This document shows, piece after piece, positions 16,476-25,706 of a stretch of 64,000 bases of DNA (positions are counted from its first letter, which is position 1; each line of letters opens with the position of its first letter). The notes under the pieces are model-generated. The model saw only the letters and a list, made by a program, of their open reading frames with translations. It was not told where the DNA came from and did not search any database. The translations under genes were made by a program, and so were the position numbers. Source of the stretch: an uncultured SAR86 cluster bacterium (lineage in GTDB: Bacteria > Pseudomonadota > Gammaproteobacteria > Magnimaribacterales > D2472); assembly GCA_902558395.1 (NCBI GenBank), contig CACEDS010000003.1, forward strand, positions 124,001 through 188,000, read 5' to 3'.

Positions 16476-17751
16476 AAAAATATGGAACACTTCAGGTGTA
16501 AAAGTATCAGACGAAATATCTTCATTTTTAGCCGGTGAAGACATAGAGCTTGATAATTCTATTTTTATCTATGATATCGATGCAACTATCGCCCACATTA
16601 AAGGACTTCAATCAATCAATATTTTGAAAAAAAATGAATTTAATAGACTCAATAAATCATTAAAGGAGCTAAGAAAGAAATTCTTAGAGGGTTCTTTTAA
16701 ATTGACTAAGAAGTATGAAGACTGCCATTCTGCTATTGAATTTTATTTAACTAAAGAATTAGGAGATCTTGGAAAGAAAGTTCATACAGGTAGAAGTAGA
16801 AATGACCAAGTTCTTGTAGCTATGAGACTATTTGCAAAAAATAATCTAAATGATTTTAAAAAACTAAATCAATCTATCGCTAAAACATTTATACAAATGG
16901 CAAATAAGTATGAACATATCCCTATGCCTGGATACACTCATCTTCAAAGAGCAATGCCTTCTTCATGGGGTTTATGGTTCAGTTCTTATGCAGAATCTTT
17001 TATCGACGATATTGATTTAATTAATAGCACCATTGACTGGATAGACTCAAATCCTCTTGGCAGCGCTGCCGGCTATGGAGTTGCTCTTCCATTGGATAGA
17101 AAAACGACAACAAAGGAACTAGGATTCAAAAGAGTGCAATTAAATAGCTTATATACTCAAAATAGTAGAGGTAAGTATGAGATGCAAGTTATCAATACCT
17201 TAAAACAATCTATGCTTGATGTAAGAAAATTTGCATGGGATATGAGCCTTTTTATGTCGCAAGAGTTTAATTTATTAACTATTGATAAAGCATATTTAAC
17301 TGGTTCTTCGATTATGCCAAATAAACACAATCCTGATGTTATTGAGATTCTAAGAGCTAATTACTCAATTTTAGCTGGCCAAGCATCAGAGTTAGAAAAT
17401 ATCATATCTCTTCCAAGTGGTTATCATAGAGATCTTCAGCTAACAAAGAGAAGTTTAGTCTCTAGTTTTGATATTAGCTTAAAATCTTTAAGCATCCTCC
17501 CAAAGCTTATCAAGTCTATCAAAGTAAATAAAAAGAATTCACTAGAATATATTGATAATGAAATGAAAATGACAGATAAGGTTTATGCTTTAGTAAACGA
17601 AGGAACACCTTTTAGAGATGCTTACAATCAAGTAAAAAATTCTAATGATTTGTCACAATTTTCAGAAACAACTAGATCTAATTATTCGGAAGGATCTCCA
17701 GGAAACTTGAAGTTAAATGTCCTTGAAAAAAGACTATCTAAACAAAGATAA
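16468..17751 (+). CDS. argH: Argininosuccinate lyase
   Basis: The 427-residue member of the fumarase/aspartase superfamily splits argininosuccinate into arginine and fumarate. The superfamily signature is GSSIMPNKHNPD, and VHTGRSRNDQV and TPGYTHLQRAMPSS-like segments carry the substrate-binding residues. It is about 30 residues shorter than E. coli ArgH (457). It is the last gene of the arginine operon. The next gene, an MFS transporter, starts 30 bases later and may or may not be cotranscribed. No terminator is visible. Confidence 0.93.
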   Translation: MNKKIWNTSGVKVSDEISSFLAGEDIELDNSIFIYDIDATIAHIKGLQSINILKKNEFNRLNKSLKELRKKFLEGSFKLTKKYEDCHSAIEFYLTKELGDLGKKVHTGRSRNDQVLVAMRLFAKNNLNDFKKLNQSIAKTFIQMANKYEHIPMPGYTHLQRAMPSSWGLWFSSYAESFIDDIDLINSTIDWIDSNPLGSAAGYGVALPLDRKTTTKELGFKRVQLNSLYTQNSRGKYEMQVINTLKQSMLDVRKFAWDMSLFMSQEFNLLTIDKAYLTGSSIMPNKHNPDVIEILRANYSILAGQASELENIISLPSGYHRDLQLTKRSLVSSFDISLKSLSILPKLIKSIKVNKKNSLEYIDNEMKMTDKVYALVNEGTPFRDAYNQVKNSNDLSQFSETTRSNYSEGSPGNLKLNVLEKRLSKQR

Positions 17752-17781
17752 TCTTTCAATTAAAAGTTAACATTAACATAA

Positions 17782-19056
17782 ATGATGATACCAATTAGAT
17801 TTAGGCTAGTCCTAATGTCTTTCCTTGCAGTTTTTATATGCTACATAGATAGAGTTAATATCTCTGTTGCAATTATTCCTATGCAAGAGCAATTTGGGTG
17901 GAGTGAAGCTCAAACAGGCATCATTTTTTCAATTTTTTACATCGGATATGTTCTTACAATGATACTTGGAGGAATTTTAGCTGATAAATATGGCGGTAAG
18001 ACTGTTCTAGGAGTAGGAGTGTTACTTTGGTCAATATTTACAATGCTCACTCCTTTTTTTGCATACAACGGTTTTCTTGCCTTGTTGTTTATAAGAGTCC
18101 TGATAGGATTAGGCGAGGGCATCACTTTCCCATCTTGGCATTCTTTGTACGCGAGATGGATCCCATTTAATGAGAGAACAAGATCGATTGCTATTACAAA
18201 CAGTGGTATTTCTGCAGGTACAATTTTTGGTTATGTAGCAACGGCGCTAATAATTGCTTCATATTCATGGGAGTGGGTATTTTATTCTTTTGGAATGCTT
18301 GGGTTGATTTGGTTCATATTTTGGCATAAAAATTTCACTTCAGATCCTCAGGACCATAAACATATATCCTCAAAAGAATTAGAATTAATTAAATCAGAAG
18401 CTCCTGCAGACTCCACGGCAAGCAAACTGCCATTACGAAAATTACTCACCAATCTTCCTTTTATAGCAATCACAGTAGCTACATTTTGCAATAATTGGGC
18501 ATTATTTACCTTTATTTCATACTTACCTAAATACGTTAATAGTCCCATCTCAACTGGTGGTTTAGGTATTGAATTAGACTCAGCGATATTTATCATAATG
18601 ATACTTATACCAAGTATTGTTTCAGTTTTAGCTTTAATTTCTGGGGGTTATCTAGCAGACTCTTTAATCAAAAAGGGACTCCAAGTATTAAGAGTGAGAA
18701 AAACTGTAAATACAATAGGTTTTCTTGGTGGTGCGACTTGTCTTTCAATGATTCCATTTCAAGATTCCCATATATCTATTATTATTTTATTGTCTTTTAC
18801 GAATGCTTTTAGTGGAATTGCTGTTGGAGGTTATGGTGTAAATCATGCTGACTTGGGCCCAAAATATACTGGTTCTATTGTTGGCTTTGCAGGTGGTATT
18901 GGGATGATAGCTGCGATTATAAGTCCCTTTGTTGCTGGGCTGATATTAGAGCTTACAGGATCATGGTTTTTAATATTTAATATATCTACCTTTGTTTTAG
19001 TATTTGGAGGATTATTTTATTTATTTTTTGCTGATACTAAGATTCAATTTGAATAA
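17782..19056 (+). CDS. MFS transporter, anion:cation symporter type
   Basis: The 424-residue protein has about twelve membrane segments in two halves joined by a polar loop (around residues 190-215). The N-terminal half shows ICYIDRVNISVAIIPM and the MFS loop GGILADKYGGKTVLG between helices 2 and 3, and the signature RVLIGLGEGITFPSW. These match the anion:cation symporter (ACS, SLC17-related) group, which moves organic anions with H+ or Na+. The substrate cannot be told. It starts with ATGATG; the first ATG is taken. The position after argH does not by itself imply arginine transport. Confidence 0.85.
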   Translation: MMIPIRFRLVLMSFLAVFICYIDRVNISVAIIPMQEQFGWSEAQTGIIFSIFYIGYVLTMILGGILADKYGGKTVLGVGVLLWSIFTMLTPFFAYNGFLALLFIRVLIGLGEGITFPSWHSLYARWIPFNERTRSIAITNSGISAGTIFGYVATALIIASYSWEWVFYSFGMLGLIWFIFWHKNFTSDPQDHKHISSKELELIKSEAPADSTASKLPLRKLLTNLPFIAITVATFCNNWALFTFISYLPKYVNSPISTGGLGIELDSAIFIIMILIPSIVSVLALISGGYLADSLIKKGLQVLRVRKTVNTIGFLGGATCLSMIPFQDSHISIIILLSFTNAFSGIAVGGYGVNHADLGPKYTGSIVGFAGGIGMIAAIISPFVAGLILELTGSWFLIFNISTFVLVFGGLFYLFFADTKIQFE

Positions 19057-19058
19057 AT

Positions 19059-19559
19059 TTATTCAGTTATTAAATTCTGAAAATAATTAAAAATATCCTG
19101 TTGCTTTCTGTCTCTGGCAGTTGTCCATTCTTTTGTTGAACTGCTATTTAACAAATTATTATTTTTATCAAACACAAGAACTCTTGGTACTCCTTCTTCT
19201 CTTGGGATATTGAAATATTCCATCAAATTCATGTTTATTTCATATCTACCAACATCAATATGAAGAACTTCATAGTGTTTATCTAAAAACTTTTTAATGG
19301 TTGGTAAATTAAAAGTTCCAGCTAGTACTCTACAGTCACCACACCAATTGCCACCAAAAATAATTATTGGTTGCTTTGAGTTATTTATAGTTTTATTTAT
19401 AAATTTTTGAATATCTTTCTCTGTATATTCTTTTTTATTATAAGGAAGGGGAAGTGGCATTTTTAATACCTCATCTTTCGGAAGCTCAATATAATCTGCA
19501 TCTATATTCATACAAAATACTAAAAAAAATGAAAAAAAGATTTTTTTAATTAACTTCAT
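19059..19559 (-). CDS. Secreted thioredoxin-like protein
   Basis: This 166-residue protein has a signal peptide (residues 1-21) and a thioredoxin fold with W72-C-G-D-C76. Its WCGDC active site is unusual compared with WCGPC. The segment EEGVPRVLVFD supplies the cis-Pro position. It resembles periplasmic thioredoxin-family proteins of unknown partner. It is convergent with the MFS gene, with only two bases between stops. Confidence 0.8.
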   Translation of the reverse strand: MKLIKKIFFSFFLVFCMNIDADYIELPKDEVLKMPLPLPYNKKEYTEKDIQKFINKTINNSKQPIIIFGGNWCGDCRVLAGTFNLPTIKKFLDKHYEVLHIDVGRYEINMNLMEYFNIPREEGVPRVLVFDKNNNLLNSSSTKEWTTARDRKQQDIFNYFQNLITE

Positions 19560-19606
19560 TGTGATAATTTTATATTACAACCAGTTAACAAAAAAGGAGT
19601 GCAAAA

Positions 19607-19999
19607 ATGATAATGCTTCAGAAATTTTATTTAGTTTTTATGGGACTTACATATTTTGCTATTGGTGCTTGGGCAATAATAGACCCTGGTTTCACGGATG
19701 CTGTTGGCTTACAAGTCACATCTGATATTGGTTATTCAGAAATAGCTGGAATATATGGGGGTTTAAATCTTTGTATTGGATCTATGTGTTTAATTGGCTT
19801 ATTTAAAGAGTATATTGGAATATTCTCTATTAAGTTTTTAACTTTTTTAACTGGTTCTATTGCTTTTGGCAGGATAATCTCCTCAGTACTTCCAAACATG
19901 CCTGGCTTTTTTAACACCTTCTTTATATTTGAGGTTTGCGCCTGCTTGATTGGATTATTGTTGATAAACTCAACAAAAAAATCAGATCAGATTGCTTAG
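19607..19999 (+). CDS. DUF4345-like membrane protein
   Basis: The 130-residue product has four hydrophobic segments (about 7-27, 46-64, 73-95, 105-123). An IAGIYGGLNLCIGSMCLIG motif is typical of the DUF4345 group. A good Shine-Dalgarno (AAGGAG) precedes the ATG by about seven bases. Function is unknown. Its 3' end overlaps the convergent Ca/Na antiporter gene by 18 bases. Confidence 0.75.
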   Translation: MIMLQKFYLVFMGLTYFAIGAWAIIDPGFTDAVGLQVTSDIGYSEIAGIYGGLNLCIGSMCLIGLFKEYIGIFSIKFLTFLTGSIAFGRIISSVLPNMPGFFNTFFIFEVCACLIGLLLINSTKKSDQIA

Positions 20000-20929
20000 T
20001 TTTACAATATATCCTAGGTAGCCTATAACAAAAATACATCCAATTAGTTTAACTACTTTTAAATTAAATCTCGAAGAGGAGTATGTTGCTGTAATCAATA
20101 TAAATAACATTGATGTTATGGATAAAACAAGGAAATCTCTCGATAGTATATTTGATTCGAAAGTTACATCTGAAAACATTCCAATTATAGGAACCACTAG
20201 TGCAATATTCATAACATTTGAACCAATGACATTACCTATCACCATGTCATTTTTATTTTTAACAATCGCTGATATCGTTGCTGCAAGCTCTGGCAAACTA
20301 GTTCCAATAGCAATGATAGTTAGCCCAATAATTACTTGAGGAACATTTAAGATAGTGGCTATATTTTCAGCATTAACAACAGCATAATTTGATCCGACTA
20401 TCAGCGCTAAAAGTCCAAATATCAGCAAAAGAGTTGTTTTGCCTGTTTTTATATTTGAATTATCAGACTCGTCTATTTTGTCAGGTATCCTAAAAAGATA
20501 TGTGAAATACATGAATGCAGCAAATACAAATAAAAACTCTATACTCTCAGCTTTTGTAATTTTTAAATCTTGCAACCCTAAACCAAGGACTACCACTGCT
20601 AAGATAAATGGAATAAATTGGATTGGGTTTGTTTTAGTTGGTCGCATTGAAATGCCAATACAAGAGACACCAAAAATTAATGCAATATTTGATATATTTG
20701 ACCCGACCACAGCACCCATAGCAATAGATTCTGTACCATTTAGCACAGATGAAATACCAACAAATATTTCAGGAGCAGAAGTTCCAAGGGCTACAATTGT
20801 TAACCCAATAGTTAATTCACTTAAACCAAGCTTTTTTGCAATTAAAGATGAATTATCAATAAATTTATCTGCCCCCCATATCAAGACTGATAATGAAATG
20901 ATTAATCCTATTAGGTGATAAAAAATCAT
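19982..20929 (-). CDS. Calcium/sodium antiporter (CaCA family, YrbG-like)
   Basis: The 315-residue integral membrane protein contains the two inverted alpha repeats of the Ca/cation antiporter superfamily. Repeat 1 has LTIVALGTSAPEIFVG and GAVVGSNISNIALI. Repeat 2 has LTIIAIGTSLPELAATI and GNVIGSNVMNIALV. Ten helices are predicted. The acidic residues in GTSAPE and GTSLPE bind the cation. Length matches YrbG (325). Subfamily substrate (Ca or other cation) is inferred. Confidence 0.9.
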   Translation of the reverse strand: MIFYHLIGLIISLSVLIWGADKFIDNSSLIAKKLGLSELTIGLTIVALGTSAPEIFVGISSVLNGTESIAMGAVVGSNISNIALIFGVSCIGISMRPTKTNPIQFIPFILAVVVLGLGLQDLKITKAESIEFLFVFAAFMYFTYLFRIPDKIDESDNSNIKTGKTTLLLIFGLLALIVGSNYAVVNAENIATILNVPQVIIGLTIIAIGTSLPELAATISAIVKNKNDMVIGNVIGSNVMNIALVVPIIGMFSDVTFESNILSRDFLVLSITSMLFILITATYSSSRFNLKVVKLIGCIFVIGYLGYIVKLSNLI

Positions 20930-21053
20930 TGCCTATTCTAACATTTATAATCTAGATAATTTGATGTGTTTTATTGCGCATTTGAAGATAATATAAAACG
21001 TATCGTTTTTAAGTATTCAATATATAATTTATATAAAATTTATAGGAACAAAA

Positions 21054-21851
21054 ATGGAAATCAATAATTTATTCAGTGTAAAAAATAAAGTAGCTGTAGT
21101 TACCGGAGGATCCAGAGGTATAGGAGAAATGATTACAGCTGGGTTTCTTGCAAATGGAGCAAAGGTTTATATTACAGCAAGAAAAGCACCCGCTTTAATT
21201 GAAAAAGCTAAAGAGCTCTCAGAACTTTATGGTGGAGAATGTATTCCATTTCCATGCGATCTGAGCACCTCAGATGGCATTGATTCATTCACAAATATGA
21301 TTGCAGATAAAGAAGATGGTATTGATTATCTTATAAATAACGCAGGCGCAGCATGGGGAGAGCCATTTGAAAGTTTTTCAGAAGCTGGATGGGACAAAGT
21401 CATGGATTTAAATGTCAAAAGCCTCTTTTTCTTAACACAGAAAATGAAACCATTGCTTGCAAAAAAAGCTACACTTGAAGATCCATCTAGAGTAATAAAT
21501 ATAGGATCGATTGATGGGTTAAATGTTCCTGGATTCCCAACTTTTTCATACAGCACATCAAAAGCTGCAGTTCATCATTTAACAAGACACCTTGCTGCTC
21601 AACTTGTTTCAGAAAATATTGTTGTAAATGCAATAGCGCCAGGCCCATACCCTAGTGCTATGCTAGGCTCAGCAGTTAACTCTGATTATTCTGAAATAGA
21701 GAAACATAATCCAAGAAAAAGGACTGGAAGCCCTGAAGATATTGCAGGGTTAACTATATTCTTATGCTCAAGAGCAGGTGCATATGTTGTGGGAGAGACT
21801 ATTGCTTCAGATGGAGGTCTTGTAAAGACAGCAGGTCACGTATTAGGATAA
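21054..21851 (+). CDS. SDR-family oxidoreductase
   Basis: The 265-residue classical short-chain dehydrogenase has the cofactor loop TGGSRGIGEM, the NNAG motif (INNAGAAWGE), the catalytic Ser in NIGSIDG, and Tyr/Lys in YSTSK. NADP(H) preference is likely from the Arg following the glycine motif. A C-terminal VGETIASDGG loop is typical. It may act on hydroxy- or keto-acyl or alcohol substrates beside the acyl-CoA dehydrogenase at 22904. Promoter not identified; a GGAAC purine stretch lies close to the ATG. Confidence 0.88.
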   Translation: MEINNLFSVKNKVAVVTGGSRGIGEMITAGFLANGAKVYITARKAPALIEKAKELSELYGGECIPFPCDLSTSDGIDSFTNMIADKEDGIDYLINNAGAAWGEPFESFSEAGWDKVMDLNVKSLFFLTQKMKPLLAKKATLEDPSRVINIGSIDGLNVPGFPTFSYSTSKAAVHHLTRHLAAQLVSENIVVNAIAPGPYPSAMLGSAVNSDYSEIEKHNPRKRTGSPEDIAGLTIFLCSRAGAYVVGETIASDGGLVKTAGHVLG

Positions 21852-21856
21852 AGAAA

Positions 21857-22759
21857 TTATTTTTTAGCCTCAATGAAGGCATTAATAATTAGTTCTTTCA
21901 TCCAAATATGACCGCCATCACCCTCATCACTTTTATGCCATATTAAGAAATATTCCATTGATGGTATTTCAGCAGGTATTTCTAGAAACGGAAGATTATG
22001 TGCTTTTGCAAAACTTCTTGTTGCAAATAGCAACATGTCAGTTGATTTAATAATAGTTGGAGCAATAAGAAAATGTTGACACCTGAGGGCAACATTTCTT
22101 CTGTATCCAATTTTATCTAGCTCAACATCAATAAGATGTAACCCTCTTTTTCTGCTTGAAACATGAAGGTGGTCTTGAGCAAGTATGTCATCAATACCTG
22201 GATTTTCTATTTCTGAAATAGGATGTCCTTCTCTATGAATAGCAACAAAATCGTCCTCAAAAACTTTAAAAGAATTTATTTCATCTGAAGCTGGAATTAC
22301 AGGATCAACAACAAAATCTAAATTATTTGTTGCCAAAGCATGAACCTGATCACTTCTTTTATATGCATAACTACCAACAGATATATTTTTAGCATTTTTA
22401 TCTATTTCTTTCATGATGTATGGCAGTACTCTTCCTTCTGAGATATCACCTAGTGATAACTTAAAAGTCCTTGTAGTGGTTTTTTCATCAAATGTATCTG
22501 GCTCATTTACACTATGTTGCATAAGCGTTAAAGCATTTTGAATATCTTTAATAATATTTTCAGTTTTTTGTGTTGGAACCATTCCTGATCCAGTTCTTAC
22601 AAAAAGATCATCATTAAATCTTTCACGCAAACGAGATAGAGCATTGCTTACTGCTGGTTGAGTTATTCCTACAACTTCTGCAGCTTTAGTTAAACTGCCT
22701 TCGGTATATATGGCATTTAAAATTACAAAAAGGTTTAAATCAAAAGAACTTATCTTCAT
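21857..22759 (-). CDS. LysR-type transcriptional regulator
   Basis: The 300-residue regulator has an N-terminal winged helix (residues 1-62, LNLFVILNAIYTEGSLTKAA with ITQPAVSNALSRLRERF) and a periplasmic-binding-like effector domain. I start at ATG 22759 (MKISSFDLNLF). An in-frame ATG at 22795 adds twelve residues that do not fit the family. It is divergent from the acyl-CoA dehydrogenase at 22904, with two perfect palindromes between them. It likely regulates that gene, itself, or both in response to an unknown ligand. Its sequence resembles the NodD/LinR-like branch. Confidence 0.9.
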   Translation of the reverse strand: MKISSFDLNLFVILNAIYTEGSLTKAAEVVGITQPAVSNALSRLRERFNDDLFVRTGSGMVPTQKTENIIKDIQNALTLMQHSVNEPDTFDEKTTTRTFKLSLGDISEGRVLPYIMKEIDKNAKNISVGSYAYKRSDQVHALATNNLDFVVDPVIPASDEINSFKVFEDDFVAIHREGHPISEIENPGIDDILAQDHLHVSSRKRGLHLIDVELDKIGYRRNVALRCQHFLIAPTIIKSTDMLLFATRSFAKAHNLPFLEIPAEIPSMEYFLIWHKSDEGDGGHIWMKELIINAFIEAKK

Positions 22760-22796
22760 AGTATTATTTTGGACAATTGATATGCAAAAGTGCAAC

Positions 22797-22821
22797 TAGC
22801 TTTGATTTGTACATAAAGCTA
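22797..22821. promoter_or_regulatory. LysR-type operator palindrome
   Basis: TAGCTTT and AAAGCTA, a perfect 7-bp inverted repeat separated by 11 bases, contain the T-N11-A arrangement typical of LysR-type operators. The site lies 37 bases upstream of the lysR start at 22759 and well upstream of the divergent gene. Confidence 0.6.
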
Positions 22822-22829
22822 TTATAGAG

Positions 22830-22846
22830 ATACAAAAAATTTGTAT
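22830..22846. promoter_or_regulatory. Second palindrome in the divergent region
   Basis: ATACAAA-AAA-TTTGTAT is a perfect 7-bp inverted repeat with a 3-base centre, 13 bases before the -10 box of the plus-strand gene. It could be the activation site of the LysR protein or an operator for another regulator. AT-rich palindromes also arise by chance. Confidence 0.4.
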
Positions 22847-22859
22847 TATTCATCACGCT

Positions 22860-22865
22860 TATAAT
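22860..22865 (+). promoter_or_regulatory. -10 box of the acyl-CoA dehydrogenase at 22904
   Basis: A perfect TATAAT with no recognisable -35 at the right distance suggests an activator-dependent promoter. Start would be near 22872. AGGGAG at about 22888 is the likely ribosome binding site. Confidence 0.45.
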
Positions 22866-22903
22866 ATTACCAAATATTAGTGTATATAGGGAGTTAAATT
22901 TAA

Positions 22904-24124
22904 ATGTTACCTGAACTTAGACCAGAGGCTCAAGATCTTATTGCAAGAGTTAAAGATTTTATTGAACAAGACTGCATTCCATCAGAACATATTTTTCATG
23001 ATCAAATAGAAGAAGGTGAAAATAGATGGAATTCATATCCAAAGGTTATAAACGAATTAAAGGATAAAGCTAAATCTAAGGGATTATGGAATCTTTTTTT
23101 ACCAGAAAGCGAATTTGGTGCTGGATTAACAAATTATGAGTATGCACATTTAGCTGAAGTTATGGGAACATGCAGCGTTGCATCTGAAGCAATGAACTGT
23201 GCTGCACCAGATACAGGAAACATGGAAGTTATCGCAAGATACGGAAATGAAACACACCAAAAAGAGTGGTTACAACCATTACTTGATGGTGAAATTAGAT
23301 CTGCATTTGCAATGACTGAACCAGGAGTTGGGTCATCTGATGCAACTAATATGCAGGCTACTGCCGTTTTAGATGGAGATGAGTATGTAATTAATGGTGA
23401 AAAATGGTGGACTTCAGGAGCTGGCGACCCAAGATGTAAGATTCTTATTTTTATGGCCGTTACAAATCCTGATGCTGCAAAACATCAAAGACATTCGATG
23501 ATGTTAGTTCCTATGGAATCAGAAGGTATTGAAATTCAAAAAATGATGCATGTATTTGGCTATGATGATGCACCCCATGGCCACGCTCATATCAAATTTA
23601 ATAATGTAAGAATTCCTAAAGAAAATTTATTGTTGGGAGAAGGCAGGGGTTTTGAAATTGCACAAGGGCGTCTTGGGCCTGGAAGGATTCATCATTGCAT
23701 GAGAACCATTGGCGTTGGTGAAAAAGCTATTGAGCTCATGTGTAAGAGAGGTATAGATCCTACTAAAATGCCTTTTGGTAAAAATATTGCTAATCTTGGA
23801 GCAAATTTTGACTATATAGCTGAATCCAGAATAGAGCTTAATGCAGCAAGACTCTTAACGCTTGATGCAGCTCATAAAATGGATACTGTTGGAAATAAGA
23901 TAGCAGCAAGTGAAATTGCTCAAATAAAGGTATTTGCTCCTAATGTAGTCTTAAAGATTATTGATAGAGCTATACAAATGCATGGAGGAGAAGGTGTATC
24001 CCAATTAACTCCTTTGGCTTCAATGTATGCACATATAAGAACATTGAGACTTGCAGATGGCCCAGATGAAGTACATAGAAGAGCTGTTGCAAGATTAGAG
24101 CTTGGTAAATACATAGTTAGATAA
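22904..24124 (+). CDS. Acyl-CoA dehydrogenase
   Basis: This 406-residue protein has the FAD- and acyl-CoA-binding features of long acyl-CoA dehydrogenases: [30 protein letters not shown] and the C-terminal [16 protein letters not shown]. The pattern resembles the ACAD10/11-like branch. Its substrate is unknown. It is divergent from a LysR regulator and immediately followed by sbcB, whose start abuts its stop. The start ATG is 12-15 bases after an AGGGAG. Confidence 0.9.
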   Translation: MLPELRPEAQDLIARVKDFIEQDCIPSEHIFHDQIEEGENRWNSYPKVINELKDKAKSKGLWNLFLPESEFGAGLTNYEYAHLAEVMGTCSVASEAMNCAAPDTGNMEVIARYGNETHQKEWLQPLLDGEIRSAFAMTEPGVGSSDATNMQATAVLDGDEYVINGEKWWTSGAGDPRCKILIFMAVTNPDAAKHQRHSMMLVPMESEGIEIQKMMHVFGYDDAPHGHAHIKFNNVRIPKENLLLGEGRGFEIAQGRLGPGRIHHCMRTIGVGEKAIELMCKRGIDPTKMPFGKNIANLGANFDYIAESRIELNAARLLTLDAAHKMDTVGNKIAASEIAQIKVFAPNVVLKIIDRAIQMHGGEGVSQLTPLASMYAHIRTLRLADGPDEVHRRAVARLELGKYIVR

Positions 24125-25528
24125 TTGTCATTCAGTAATTTAATTTTTTACGATACTGAGACGACTGGAATTCAAAAAGACTTCAGTCAAATATTGCAAT
24201 GCGGTTCAGTTTTAACAGATAGAAATCTAAAAATTATTGATGAACAAAATATAGGCTGTGCTCCACTTCCATGGGTAATCCCGCAACCTATGGCCATGCT
24301 TACAAATAAAAAAGTAGATCTTTTTAATTCAAATATTTCACATTATCAAATGATGAAAGGCATACAGACGCAATGGAAACAATGGTCTGCTCAAAGCCCT
24401 TCAGTTTTTATTACATACAATGGTCATGCATTTGATGAAGAATTAATCAGAAGACAATTTTTTTGGAATCTTTTAGAGCCATATACTACTAATACAAACG
24501 GAAATGGACGACTTGATTTGATGCTCATGATGCATAATATCGCTGCATTTTTTTCTGATGAAATTTCAATTCCTCTTTTTGAAGGCGGACCTGGAATAAG
24601 TTATAAATTAGAACATTTAGCTCAAGAACATGGAATTGATGCAGGTGATGCTCATGATGCTATTGCTGATTGCAACTTGATGATTGAACTATGCTTAATC
24701 ATTCAACAAAAACTGCCTGAGTTATTTCAATCTTTTATAGATACAGCCACAAAGCCAGGCATAAAAGATCTTTTATATGCTGATGAATTTTTAGCTCTTG
24801 GCGAAATACATAGAAGACATACTTTTAAATATCCAGTTGTGCTTTGTGGAAGTGATGCAAGCAGGCCTAATGAAATCGTTTTCTTTGATTTAAGCTATGA
24901 TCCGGATGATATATTAGACTTAGACTATGCTGAGATAAACAAATTAGTTCAGTCGAAAGGAAGAGACGGACCATTAAAAAAATATAAAATTAATAAAACA
25001 ATTCCAGTTTGCTCTTCCAAGTTAATAAAAAATTTAGATGCTTTTGATATTGAATTTTCTGAACTGCAAAGACGTGCTGACATTATTAAAGCAGATAAAG
25101 ATTTTCAACAAAAAGTCTCCCAAGCAATGGAAGACAGGTTAATGGACTTTCCAGAATCTGAATATATTGAAGGAACAATATATTCTGGTGGTTTCCCTTC
25201 ATATAATGATAAAGATCTGATGCAGGAATTTCATCTTAGCTCAGATCCAGTTCATTTAATAAAAATTTCAAGAAATTTTGAGGACGAGAGGCTTAGATTA
25301 TTTGCTGAAAGAATAATATGCAATCAATTCTCAACAGACATACCTGATGATATTAAAAAAAGATATCAAGACCTTATTAAGCAAAGAAATACTGATGAAG
25401 GCCCCTGGGGCTCACTAGAAAAAACATTGATTCAGATTGAAAAATTATTAGATGAAAGATCTGAACAAGAAGATCAACATATATTGCTAGCCACCAAGGA
25501 AAAAGTTGAATCAATGAAGGTTTCTTAA
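24125..25528 (+). CDS. sbcB: Exodeoxyribonuclease I
   Basis: The 467-residue 3'-5' single-strand DNA exonuclease (DEDDh group) works in repair and recombination. The motifs are FYDTETTGI (Exo I, Asp-Glu), the YNGHAFDEELIRRQFFWN segment (Exo II) and the DAHDAIADC segment (Exo III, His and Asp). The C-terminal extension is helical. No ATG fits: the start must be TTG 24125, immediately after the acyl-CoA dehydrogenase stop (TAATTG), suggesting translational coupling. Length is close to E. coli SbcB (475). Confidence 0.9.
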   Translation: MSFSNLIFYDTETTGIQKDFSQILQCGSVLTDRNLKIIDEQNIGCAPLPWVIPQPMAMLTNKKVDLFNSNISHYQMMKGIQTQWKQWSAQSPSVFITYNGHAFDEELIRRQFFWNLLEPYTTNTNGNGRLDLMLMMHNIAAFFSDEISIPLFEGGPGISYKLEHLAQEHGIDAGDAHDAIADCNLMIELCLIIQQKLPELFQSFIDTATKPGIKDLLYADEFLALGEIHRRHTFKYPVVLCGSDASRPNEIVFFDLSYDPDDILDLDYAEINKLVQSKGRDGPLKKYKINKTIPVCSSKLIKNLDAFDIEFSELQRRADIIKADKDFQQKVSQAMEDRLMDFPESEYIEGTIYSGGFPSYNDKDLMQEFHLSSDPVHLIKISRNFEDERLRLFAERIICNQFSTDIPDDIKKRYQDLIKQRNTDEGPWGSLEKTLIQIEKLLDERSEQEDQHILLATKEKVESMKVS

Positions 25529-25533
25529 AAATT

Positions 25534-25559
25534 AAATGGAGGACCGAAGTCCTCCATTT
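25534..25559. terminator. Perfect 11-bp hairpin after sbcB
   Basis: AAATGGAGGAC and GTCCTCCATTT flank a CGAA loop, starting 6 bases after the sbcB stop. On the plus strand only the TTT within the stem follows it. On the minus strand it is followed by TTTAATTTTT, so it could also terminate antisense reading from the pseudoazurin cluster. Confidence 0.6.
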
Positions 25560-25561
25560 GA

Positions 25562-25602
25562 GATATCAGCAATTCTAATAGGGGGAGAGGAGTGCTGATA
25601 TC
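25562..25602. other. Second inverted repeat with purine-rich loop
   Basis: GATATCAGCA and TGCTGATATC form a perfect 10-bp stem around a 21-base loop. The loop contains GGGGGAGAGGAG, with two GGA triplets. It begins 2 bases after the preceding hairpin. No U-tract follows, so it is not a simple terminator. The remaining 144 bases up to tRNA-Val are AT-rich and hold only the tRNA promoter. Confidence 0.5.
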
Positions 25603-25706
25603 GCGTATTTTATATATTTATAATTAATTATCAATAATATTTATATTAGTTTTTTAACTTATCGTATCTTGGTTATATGTATATGTTTGATACATATTTA
25701 TGTTTG

